Source: Bacteroidota bacterium (GTDB taxonomy: Bacteria; Bacteroidota; Ignavibacteria; SZUA-365). From it: a DNA stretch of 6,129 nt. The stretch spans positions 1 to 6,129 of the forward strand of contig JAGTUW010000183.1 of assembly GCA_018224345.1 (NCBI GenBank). The letters are read 5' to 3'. The notes below the pieces were generated by a model. It saw only the letters and a program-made list of their open reading frames with translations, was not told where the DNA came from and ran no database searches. How positions within the stretch are numbered: the stretch's first letter is position 1; each line of letters begins with the position of its first letter. Of this stretch, positions 1 to 5,909 are shown piece by piece. The translations under genes and the position numbers were made by a program.

Positions 1-3
1 GGC

Positions 4-9
4 AGGTGA
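4..9 (+). promoter_or_regulatory. Ribosome binding site for the NamZ-like gene
   Basis: AGGTGA matches the 3' half of the extended Shine-Dalgarno consensus and lies eight bases before the ATG at 18. The alternative ATG at 39 has no comparable purine-rich site, so this motif favours the upstream start. The TGA at 7-9 could also be the stop of a gene lying before the window, but too little sequence is present to tell. Confidence 0.45.
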
Positions 10-17
10 TTTGAACA

Positions 18-1256
18 ATGAGAAATGGATATGAAGACATGGTGTTGAAACACTGGCGGGTTCTCATGGCGATCGGCGTCCTTTTCGCGGCGCAGGTGCA
101 CGCTGAGGCGCAGGTGCGATATGGAGCAGACCTGCTGCTCTCCGATTCCCTGCATCTGATCGAGGGCCGACGCGTCGGACTGCTGGCAAATCATACGTCG
201 AGGCTTTCGAATGGCGTGCTGTTGTTCGATACGCTTCGTGCTTTGCCCGGGGTCACCCTCACCGCAGTTTTCTCTCCGGAGCACGGATTTCGTGGCACGG
301 CGGCTGATGGTGTGCATGTGGGGTCCGGGCGTGTCGCCGGTATTCCTCTTCATTCATTATATGGAGAGACTCGAAGACCCGCTCCGGACATGCTCGCGGA
401 TATTGATGTTCTCATCCTGGATCTTCAGGATGTCGGTGCCCGCTATTACACGTATCTGACGACAATGGCCCTTTGCCTTGAAGCCGCCACAGATGCCGGC
501 CTTCCGGTCATCGTCTGTGATCGTCCGAACCCTGTCGGGGGTGTGCTGGTGGAAGGTCCGATACGTGATGAGGATATGCAGTCATTCGTCGCCTTTCTTC
601 CGATACCTGTGCGACATGGGTTGACTGTCGGCGAGGTCCTGACAATGGCACTGGGAGAAGACATGCTCGCCGTATCGAAGGAACCCCGGTTGACGGTTGT
701 ACCCGCGTCGGGATGGCGACGCGGAATGCTCTGGGATGACACCGGACTGGTCTGGATCAATCCGTCACCGAACATGCGCTCACCGGATGCCGCATTGGCA
801 TATCCCGGGACCTGTCTTCTGGAGGGGACAAATCTCAACGAAGGTCGCGGCACGGAGGCGCCCTTTCTGCAATTCGGTGCCCCCTTCATTGATGGAGAGA
901 TTCTTGCCGGGGCACTCAACGCCCGGGGACTACCCGGTGTGCGTTTTCATCCCACCCGTTACATCCCCGCTGCGCAGCCCGGCGCGCCTCATCCACGATT
1001 CCGGGGGGAGCGGATTGAGGGAATCCGGCTGGAGATCATTGATCGCCGCGCATTTCAGAGTGTGCGGACGGGTCTTGAAATACTTTTCGAATTACGCGGC
1101 CGCTATGGTGCATTTATTTCTCATACATCGTATCTTTATCGCTTATTCGGTGTCCCGGATTTTCTTGACGGCTCTTTGTCTGCCATAGTTGAACGATGCA
1201 ACGAGGATGTCCGGTCATTTCTTACCCGCCGGACAGACTATCTTCTTTATCCCTGA
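18..1256 (+). CDS. namZ: Exported DUF1343 protein, NamZ-like exo-beta-N-acetylmuramidase (GH171)
   Basis: The 412-residue product matches the DUF1343 family, whose characterised member NamZ removes N-acetylmuramic acid from the non-reducing end of peptidoglycan fragments during cell-wall recycling. Family motifs appear in order: GLLANHTS (about 54-61), FSPEHGFRG (85-93, holding a likely catalytic Glu), QDVGARYYTY (137-146), DRPNPVGG (168-175), RHGLTVGE (199-206), PSPNMRS (249-255) and GTNLNEGRGTE (270-280). Length is normal for the family and the frame is intact. An N-terminal hydrophobic stretch (about 15-27) ending in VHA suggests Sec export to the periplasm. The start at 18 is favoured by AGGTGA eight bases upstream. 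An in-frame ATG at 39 would give a more standard signal peptide without the acidic residues at 6-7 and cannot be excluded. It is followed 19 bp later by a lipoprotein gene, probably in the same operon. Family assignment is firm; activity is inferred. Confidence 0.9.
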   Translation: MRNGYEDMVLKHWRVLMAIGVLFAAQVHAEAQVRYGADLLLSDSLHLIEGRRVGLLANHTSRLSNGVLLFDTLRALPGVTLTAVFSPEHGFRGTAADGVHVGSGRVAGIPLHSLYGETRRPAPDMLADIDVLILDLQDVGARYYTYLTTMALCLEAATDAGLPVIVCDRPNPVGGVLVEGPIRDEDMQSFVAFLPIPVRHGLTVGEVLTMALGEDMLAVSKEPRLTVVPASGWRRGMLWDDTGLVWINPSPNMRSPDAALAYPGTCLLEGTNLNEGRGTEAPFLQFGAPFIDGEILAGALNARGLPGVRFHPTRYIPAAQPGAPHPRFRGERIEGIRLEIIDRRAFQSVRTGLEILFELRGRYGAFISHTSYLYRLFGVPDFLDGSLSAIVERCNEDVRSFLTRRTDYLLYP

Positions 1257-1275
1257 TGACGCAGCAGGTACATAC

Positions 1276-2367
1276 ATGAAACCCTCGTTTCTGATTCTGA
1301 TTTCTTTTCTGATTTTTATCGGTTGTAACGAAGCAGCGCGCCAGCCCGCTGGTGAGGAAGCGGCGATTGATTCAGTGCAGCAGGCGATCGAGTCCCTGGT
1401 GTTTACAGAGGAGGAGCAGGGGCCATCGGTCAAACTCGATACCCCTCTGATCCTGAGTTATCAGATGACTCCCGGTGACGAATTCGGCTACAGTATTACC
1501 AACATTGAAGATGTCACCATCGTGCAGGATACGATCGAAAACCTGAACCGTCAGGAAGTCACCTGGTGGTATCATTTCGAAGTTCTGGGATCCGGAGATC
1601 AGGGAACGCGTCTTCGCGTCCATTGTGATCGCGTCGTGTTTCAAGGTGAATACAATGGACCTGATGGGAAGCAATCCATTCACTACGATTCGGATGCGGA
1701 GAACAGCTACGATGTGGAGAAGCGTTTTGCGCAGTGGGGTGCACCGGTCGGCGCCCCCTTTACCATTATCGTCGAAGAGGACGGACGCATCGGAGTGGTA
1801 TCCAACCTGCAGGAGGTTGTCAAGAATTATTTGAAAGATGATTACCGGACAACCAGGTCCGATCAACTGGAGTCGATTGCGCGCGATTATGCCGACTCCG
1901 GTTTGAAGAATGTCTTGCAGTTGGCCTTTCAGAAGATGTCCACTGCGCCCGTGCGTCAGGATTCGACCTGGACTCTTGTGCGACCCGAACGTATCGGGTA
2001 TCTCGCCGTTCGCAATGAGGCCACGTACAGGCTGCGTGACGTGGTGGAATCTGCGCTGGGACCACTGGCACAGATCAATGTCACTATTTCATCATCATTC
2101 GTCGGTGATGAGACAATGGACACCGGGCAGGGTCTGGCAACGATGAAAGAATTCGACGTTCACGGAAAGGGGAGCACGGTGTTCAACATCAATGTGGGAC
2201 GTCTGCAACGGCGCCGGTTGGTCACGAATGTCTATGTGAACATGTGGGTCGAACCGCCGGATGAACTCAAGGAGCTGACCAAGGGGACGGACCAGGCAGT
2301 TGATGACTTCTGGTGGTCGTCGCGTGGGCGGACCGAAAACATTATCGAACCATATCAGCGTCAATAA
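1276..2367 (+). CDS. Putative lipoprotein, DUF6263-like
   Basis: A 363-residue protein with a lipoprotein signal: a short N-terminus (MKPS), a very hydrophobic stretch (about 5-16) and the lipobox-like FIGC with Cys17 as the lipidated residue. Phe at -3 is slightly atypical but tolerated in Bacteroidota-type lipoboxes. The acidic linker at about 24-50 leads into a beta-rich body with no catalytic motif that I recognise. The pattern of the body (YQMTPGDEFGYSITN near 62, a repeated strand pattern, and MSTAPVRQDSTW near 221-232) recalls DUF6263, a family of uncharacterised exported proteins. This is resemblance only. The start at 1276 is chosen because it begins the lipoprotein signal exactly and has AGGT six bases upstream; the frame is open further upstream only from a TTG inside the preceding gene. 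It sits 19 bp after the NamZ-like gene and 9 bp before the HisA-like gene, so co-transcription is likely. Function unknown; it would be an envelope-anchored partner of the muramidase if the operon is meaningful. Confidence 0.8.
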   Translation: MKPSFLILISFLIFIGCNEAARQPAGEEAAIDSVQQAIESLVFTEEEQGPSVKLDTPLILSYQMTPGDEFGYSITNIEDVTIVQDTIENLNRQEVTWWYHFEVLGSGDQGTRLRVHCDRVVFQGEYNGPDGKQSIHYDSDAENSYDVEKRFAQWGAPVGAPFTIIVEEDGRIGVVSNLQEVVKNYLKDDYRTTRSDQLESIARDYADSGLKNVLQLAFQKMSTAPVRQDSTWTLVRPERIGYLAVRNEATYRLRDVVESALGPLAQINVTISSSFVGDETMDTGQGLATMKEFDVHGKGSTVFNINVGRLQRRRLVTNVYVNMWVEPPDELKELTKGTDQAVDDFWWSSRGRTENIIEPYQRQ

Positions 2368-2376
2368 GACTTACGC

Positions 2377-3135
2377 ATGCTCGTAATTCCTGCAATCCAT
2401 ATACATAAGGGTTCTTGTCTCCGTACCGCCGTCGGTGAATCCGGAACGGAAGACCGGTATCCCGTTTCGCCGGTAGATGTCGCCCGTCTGTGGCGTGGAG
2501 AAAACGCGAAAGCGTTGCACGTGGTCTGTCATGATTTCTCGGGTGGCCGGGATGGTCGGCATATTCGGGTGCTGCGCGATCTCGTTGACGCGGTGGATAT
2601 CCCCGTCCAGCTCGGTGGGGTGTTCGTCTCGGAGGAGGATGTGTTCTCTGCATTTGACGACATCGGGGTGTATCGCATCGTGCTCGATGCCTCGCTGTTT
2701 ATGCGTGTCGACCGACTTGCCTTGCTGCTCGACCAATTTGGGCCGCGCAGAATTGTCGCCGGTCTGGATGTCGTGGACGGCTATATAAATTATCGTGACA
2801 GCGACGGATCGCATCGCGTCGATGCGGTGGAGATTGCAGGGCGACTGTCCGAACAGGGAGTGCAACGCGTTTTTGTGACCGTATGGGACAAAAAAGAAAA
2901 GATTAAGAAACCTCCCGAACACATCTTGCTTTGCCTTGCAGAAAAAAGTAATTTGTCAGTCACGCTGAATGGTTCCGTCCGCCATTACCGGGATCTCAAG
3001 CTTCTCCAGAATTTGTATCCACGCAAGATTGATTCGGTCGTTCTCGACGAGGTGTTGTATACAAATGCGTTTCCATGCCAACGGATCTGGAGGTTGGCGG
3101 AACAGAAGCTTATTAGCCAACACAGCCTGCTGTAG
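2377..3135 (+). CDS. HisA-like TIM-barrel protein with altered active site
   Basis: A 252-residue protein of the HisA/HisF (beta-alpha)8 family, near the usual HisA length. HisA isomerises ProFAR to PRFAR in histidine synthesis. Recognisable family segments are MLVIPAIHIHKG at the N-terminus, ALHVV (46-50), DIPVQLGG (74-81), GPRRIVAGLDVVDGYINYR (122-140, with Asp131 at the second catalytic Asp position) and VVLDEVLYTN (221-230). Key differences from active HisA are His8 in place of the first catalytic Asp (AID becomes AIH), Cys51 in place of the Asp of HVVD, GGVFVS in place of GGGIRS, LNGS in place of the GG phosphate loop near 198-200, and DEVLY in place of GkALY. The fold is therefore likely kept while HisA catalysis is unlikely. 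No Shine-Dalgarno is seen; the start lies 9 bp after the lipoprotein stop, fitting translational coupling. No histidine genes surround it. The hisA symbol is withheld because the function has probably changed. Confidence 0.82.
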   Translation: MLVIPAIHIHKGSCLRTAVGESGTEDRYPVSPVDVARLWRGENAKALHVVCHDFSGGRDGRHIRVLRDLVDAVDIPVQLGGVFVSEEDVFSAFDDIGVYRIVLDASLFMRVDRLALLLDQFGPRRIVAGLDVVDGYINYRDSDGSHRVDAVEIAGRLSEQGVQRVFVTVWDKKEKIKKPPEHILLCLAEKSNLSVTLNGSVRHYRDLKLLQNLYPRKIDSVVLDEVLYTNAFPCQRIWRLAEQKLISQHSLL

Positions 3136-3137
3136 AA

Positions 3138-3171
3138 ATGCATGTCCGAATTCAGCGTCCCAGACATGCAT
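3138..3171. repeat. 9 bp perfect inverted repeat after the HisA-like gene
   Basis: ATGCATGTC at 3138-3146 is mirrored exactly by GACATGCAT at 3163-3171, with a 16-base loop. It begins two bases after the stop codon of the HisA-like gene. There is no T-run directly after it, so it is not a standard intrinsic terminator. It could be an mRNA 3' stabilising hairpin or a protein site. Confidence 0.5.
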
Positions 3172-3200
3172 CATTGGATGATTTCTTCGATGTCTTTGAT

Positions 3201-3229
3201 CCGAATCATTGACTTTCGGCATGTTTTTT
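3201..3229 (+). terminator. Weak terminator-like hairpin with T-run
   Basis: CCGAA at 3201-3205 can pair with TTCGG at 3215-3219 across a nine-base loop, followed after four bases by six Ts at 3224-3229. The stem is only five pairs, so this is a marginal intrinsic terminator. Its place at the end of the first gene set, before the AT-rich gap, is where a terminator would be expected. Confidence 0.25.
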
Positions 3230-3239
3230 GTATATTTCC

Positions 3240-3258
3240 ATGTGAATAAAATTCACAT
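3240..3258. promoter_or_regulatory. Operator-like 19 bp palindrome
   Basis: ATGTGAAT (3240-3247), a three-base AAA centre and ATTCACAT (3251-3258) form a perfect inverted repeat with 8 bp arms. The half-sites TGTGA and TCACA are those of CRP/FNR-superfamily regulators, although the spacing here is seven bases rather than the usual six. It lies in the AT-rich gap about 145 bp before the outer-membrane protein gene. Seen directly: the symmetry. Inferred: binding by a dimeric regulator of the downstream operon. Confidence 0.45.
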
Positions 3259-3352
3259 AAGTTTAAAGTTTTCAATCACTTACGGAAAAAACGATCTTTA
3301 CTTGACAGTTTGAACGGCGCGATCCCACGCGAGGAACGTTTTTTCCTGTGTA

Positions 3353-3358
3353 TATAAT
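3353..3358 (+). promoter_or_regulatory. Candidate -10 element (TATAAT)
   Basis: A perfect TATAAT lies within a TATATAATAA stretch about 45 bases before the ATG at 3404, which would give a short leader. No matching -35 hexamer is found 16-18 bp upstream; the TTGACA at 3302-3307 is 45 bp away and cannot pair with it. FCB-group sigma factors often use a different consensus (TTG plus TAnnTTTG), so this is only a candidate promoter for the envelope gene set. Confidence 0.3.
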
Positions 3359-3393
3359 AAACAAATAAGGTCTTTTTCTTGGTCATTGATATC

Positions 3394-3398
3394 AGGTG
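3394..3398 (+). promoter_or_regulatory. Ribosome binding site deciding the start at 3404
   Basis: AGGTG lies five bases before the ATG at 3404. It supports that ATG rather than the in-frame TTG at 3386, which has only T-rich sequence before it. Confidence 0.5.
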
Positions 3399-3403
3399 TG
3401 CTT

Positions 3404-4192
3404 ATGAGATTATCTTTTCTGCGATCATGTGTTACGATCGCGAGCCTGCTGTTCGTGTCTTCCATCGGAACGGCGCAGACCGTCTACAGTCCTGATGTAA
3501 CGAGGGTGTTCGTCAGTGGTTTTCTGGGCATGAACCAGAACACCAACATCGGGGAATTCAGGACGGATTGTGATTGTCTGTTTGAAGGCGGATTCAACCT
3601 CACCAACATCGGCGCACAGATAGGTGCCGACATAACGTATGCCTGGTCTCCTTCGTGGGCAGTGAAGGCGAAGGTCTTCTATGACAACAAACACACGGAT
3701 ACACAGTACGAACGGGACATCTCCACACCGATCGCGACTGGTGAGATCGTATCCATTGAGGATGTGACATACAATGAGATCGGTGATGTCAGTCTTTCGT
3801 ATCTGACAGTCGGTTTATTTGCCCGCTGGCAGCCGCGTCTTGCGCGCTGGTATGTGTTTGTGGGACCCGCTGTCGGTGTGCCGCTGACGACCAAGGTTCG
3901 ACATAATCAGGAAATCGTGGATTCGGAATTGTCCTACCGTGAACTGCTCGACACAAAGCGGGAAGTTTCCACGGGCGAGTTTGACGGTATACTCCGTCTC
4001 GAAGGCATGGTCGGGTTCGGCTACGATTACATCGTTCGGCCGCGCTGGTATATCAATCCTGAGATTCGTTTCGGCTATCCGCTGACGAAAATCACGGAGA
4101 CCATTCGTGACCGAGGTAAAGATATCCCCATCGACGACTGGAAAGTCATGTCGGTGCAATTATCCATCGGCCTCAAGTACGAAGCTTTCTGA
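3404..4192 (+). CDS. Outer-membrane beta-barrel protein, PorT/OMP_b-brl type
   Basis: A 262-residue exported protein. The signal peptide has Arg2 and Arg7, a hydrophobic core at about 9-20 and a likely cleavage after GTA (22-24). The mature part shows alternating hydrophobic and polar strands with aromatic girdles, for example VFVSGFLG (35-42), IGAQIGADITYAW (69-81), LSYLTVGLFARW (131-142), WYVFVGPAVGVPL (149-161), LEGMVGFGYDYIV (199-211) and the last strand VQLSIGLKYEAF, which ends in Phe as many BAM-inserted barrels do. The size suits an 8- to 10-strand barrel of the outer-membrane-protein beta-barrel families common in Bacteroidota. Two cysteines in a DCDC motif (56 and 58) are unusual. 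The next gene, an OmpA-type lipoprotein, starts 47 bp downstream, so the two are probably co-expressed. Ligand and role are unknown; the family includes porins, adhesins and assembly factors. Confidence 0.8.
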   Translation: MRLSFLRSCVTIASLLFVSSIGTAQTVYSPDVTRVFVSGFLGMNQNTNIGEFRTDCDCLFEGGFNLTNIGAQIGADITYAWSPSWAVKAKVFYDNKHTDTQYERDISTPIATGEIVSIEDVTYNEIGDVSLSYLTVGLFARWQPRLARWYVFVGPAVGVPLTTKVRHNQEIVDSELSYRELLDTKREVSTGEFDGILRLEGMVGFGYDYIVRPRWYINPEIRFGYPLTKITETIRDRGKDIPIDDWKVMSVQLSIGLKYEAF

Positions 4193-4239
4193 TCCACCCA
4201 ATTCACGAATTTTCAACTCACAACGCGGATACGGTATAC

Positions 4240-5853
4240 ATGCAACGGTACGCCCTTTTTATCTCGATCTTCATTACTTTCAGCGTGCTGATCGTCGGTT
4301 GTTCCGGTTCGGACCCCGCGGACATCGCGCTGGTAACGGGTGGCGTGGTAGAGAATATTGGCGAAAATGTCAATTCTCCCTGGGATGATTACGCTCCGGC
4401 CGTGACGGCAAATGGAACGCTTTTCTTCACCTCGCGCCGCCCAAACCCGAATCGTCAGGATTTTATGGATGACGTCTATCGCGTCAACAATATCGACGGC
4501 AACTGGGAAAAACCAGTTTATCTGCCGGAAAACATCAACAACCCCGAGTCGCAGGGTGCGATCTCGATTTCACCCGATGGCCGAACCCTGTACCTGGCAC
4601 TCTGCCAGCAACCCGATGGTTTCGGCAAATGTGATATTTACGTCGCCGATTGGAATGACAAGGGAACGTCCTGGTCGGACATGCGGAACCTGAATAATCC
4701 CGAGGGGAAGGACCTTCGCATGAGTAGCGTCATCGATAATTTCGACCAGGTCAATACGACGTATTGGGAATCGCAACCTTCCATCTCTCCTGATGGCCGG
4801 ACACTGTTTTTCGCATCCGATCGGCCCGGTGGTTACGGCGGTACCGACATCTGGATGACACGCAAACAGCTTGACGGGACCTGGGGACGCCCCATCAATC
4901 TCGGTCCCGACGTCAATACCAAAGGCGAGGAGCGCACACCGTCCATCGCTTTTGACGGACGTACGCTGTATTACTCTTCGGATGGTTATCCGGATGGTGA
5001 GCCCGGGAAAGCCGCAGGCGGAATGGATCTCTACGTGACACGTCAACAGGGAGGCCGCTGGTCGCGCCCGATGAACCTCGGGTATCCGATCAATTCGAGC
5101 AAGGATGATGTGTTCATCTCCTCGACGCTTTCCGGTGATACGCTGTATTTCGCCTCGAACCGCCCGGGCGGCTATGGTGGATTTGATCTCCATATTCTGC
5201 TTGATCCTCCTTTCCCGCCGGATGCGGTCGTCAATATCCACGGCGTGGTGACGGATATCGAGACCAACAGACCACTCGCCTCGACGCCTATTACCATCGA
5301 GGATTACGGCACGGGTGAAATCATCAACAAGTTCCAGAGTCTCGAGAGCGGACAATATCAGTTCATCGTGCCTGCCGGACGCGAGTATCGTATCAGTGCC
5401 GAGCAGAAGGGCTATATCTTCAAGTCCTCCGTCTTCGAGGTGCCGGAATTGACGATCTATCGTCGGCTTCAGAAGGATATCGCGCTTGAGCCGATTCCGC
5501 CGATCATCACTGTTCCGCCAAAAACAAACCTTACCGTGCTCTTTGATTTCGACAGGGCAACGTTGCGTCCCGAATCAAGGCCGGAACTCGAACGTGCGAT
5601 CCGGTTCATTCTTCAGAATCCCGGACGACGTTTCGAGATCTCTGCACATACAGATGCTCTGGGAACGGAAGAATACAATCTCGATCTTTCCGAGCGCCGC
5701 GCCGCGGCCGTACGGAAATACCTGCTTGAGAACGGTGTCCCTGCGGACATCATCATCTCCAAGGGCTATGGCGAATCACAGCCCATCGCCGATAACGAAA
5801 CACCGCAGGGTCGGCAGCGCAATCGTCGCGTCGAACTCTCGGTCATCGAATAA
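4240..5853 (+). CDS. OmpA-family lipoprotein with PD40 repeats and CarboxypepD_reg-like domain
   Basis: A 537-residue lipoprotein. The signal ends in the lipobox IVGC with Cys21 lipidated and Ser at +2. Residues about 45-320 form PD40/WD40-like propeller repeats, seen as SPDGRTLYLA (111-120), SPDGRTLFFASDRPGGYGG (183-201), AFDGRTLYYSSDG (237-249) and SGDTLYFASNRPGGYGG (298-314), each leading into a DIW, DLY or DLH strand. Residues about 332-403 resemble a CarboxypepD_reg beta-sandwich (VNIHGVVTDIETNRPLAST, then GQYQFIVPAGREYRI). A proline-rich linker (417-427) leads to a C-terminal OmpA domain (about 430-537) with LFDFDRATLRPES, HTDALGTEEYN and LSERRAAAV. Asp472 and Arg487 are spaced as the pair that binds the diaminopimelate of peptidoglycan in OmpA domains. 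It would be held in the outer membrane by lipid and attached to the cell wall, with the propeller available for protein contacts. The architecture resembles PorE-type proteins of the type IX secretion system, but no T9SS core gene is visible here. It lies between a barrel gene and another exported protein. Confidence 0.92.
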   Translation: MQRYALFISIFITFSVLIVGCSGSDPADIALVTGGVVENIGENVNSPWDDYAPAVTANGTLFFTSRRPNPNRQDFMDDVYRVNNIDGNWEKPVYLPENINNPESQGAISISPDGRTLYLALCQQPDGFGKCDIYVADWNDKGTSWSDMRNLNNPEGKDLRMSSVIDNFDQVNTTYWESQPSISPDGRTLFFASDRPGGYGGTDIWMTRKQLDGTWGRPINLGPDVNTKGEERTPSIAFDGRTLYYSSDGYPDGEPGKAAGGMDLYVTRQQGGRWSRPMNLGYPINSSKDDVFISSTLSGDTLYFASNRPGGYGGFDLHILLDPPFPPDAVVNIHGVVTDIETNRPLASTPITIEDYGTGEIINKFQSLESGQYQFIVPAGREYRISAEQKGYIFKSSVFEVPELTIYRRLQKDIALEPIPPIITVPPKTNLTVLFDFDRATLRPESRPELERAIRFILQNPGRRFEISAHTDALGTEEYNLDLSERRAAAVRKYLLENGVPADIIISKGYGESQPIADNETPQGRQRNRRVELSVIE

Positions 5854-5899
5854 TGTGATTCGATACTGCGATACGTAATCAGACATTGACCGAACAGCC

Positions 5900-5903
5900 G
5901 GAG
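5900..5903 (+). promoter_or_regulatory. Ribosome binding site for the last gene
   Basis: GGAG lies six bases before the ATG at 5910, good spacing for a Shine-Dalgarno site, and fixes the start of the truncated last gene. Confidence 0.55.
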
Positions 5904-5909
5904 ATATAC

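Larger units (their letters stand above)
3136..3403. other. AT-rich intergenic region between two gene sets
   Basis: A 268 bp stretch with no credible gene, clearly richer in A and T than the flanking coding DNA, especially from about 3221 to 3300 and 3350 to 3380. It holds the inverted repeat at 3138-3171, the weak hairpin at 3201-3229, the palindrome at 3240-3258 and the TATAAT at 3353-3358. It most likely ends the first transcript and carries the promoter and control sites of the second. Confidence 0.7.

Noticed and set aside
446..919. A 157-codon minus-strand frame over the NamZ-like gene
   Set aside because: Its Ser-, Pro- and Arg-rich composition is typical of a shadow frame, and the + strand carries continuous DUF1343 motifs.
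1189..1275. Upstream extension of the lipoprotein gene to a TTG at 1189
   Set aside because: It would overlap the NamZ-like gene by 68 bases and place 29 residues before a complete lipoprotein signal; the ATG at 1276 is the sensible start.
2371..2922. A 183-codon minus-strand frame over the HisA-like gene
   Set aside because: It is antisense to a full-length family match and has no recognisable motif.
3302..3307. TTGACA as a sigma-70 -35 box
   Set aside because: No -10-like hexamer lies 16-18 bp downstream; the TATAAT at 3353 is 45 bp away.
4798..5205. Direct DNA repeat encoding FASDRPGGYGG and FASNRPGGYGG
   Set aside because: The two copies are alike in protein but differ at many third codon positions, so they are old PD40 blade repeats and not a recent duplication.
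4570..5355. A 261-codon open frame on the minus strand inside the OmpA-type gene
   Set aside because: It lies wholly antisense to a gene with clear domains, and its translation shows no signal peptide, domain or low-complexity pattern of a real protein; it is explained by codon bias of the + strand gene.
5856..5881. TGATT/AATCA inverted repeat between the OmpA-type gene and the last gene
   Set aside because: The arms are only 5 bp with a long imperfect loop and no T-run, so a terminator or operator is not supported.
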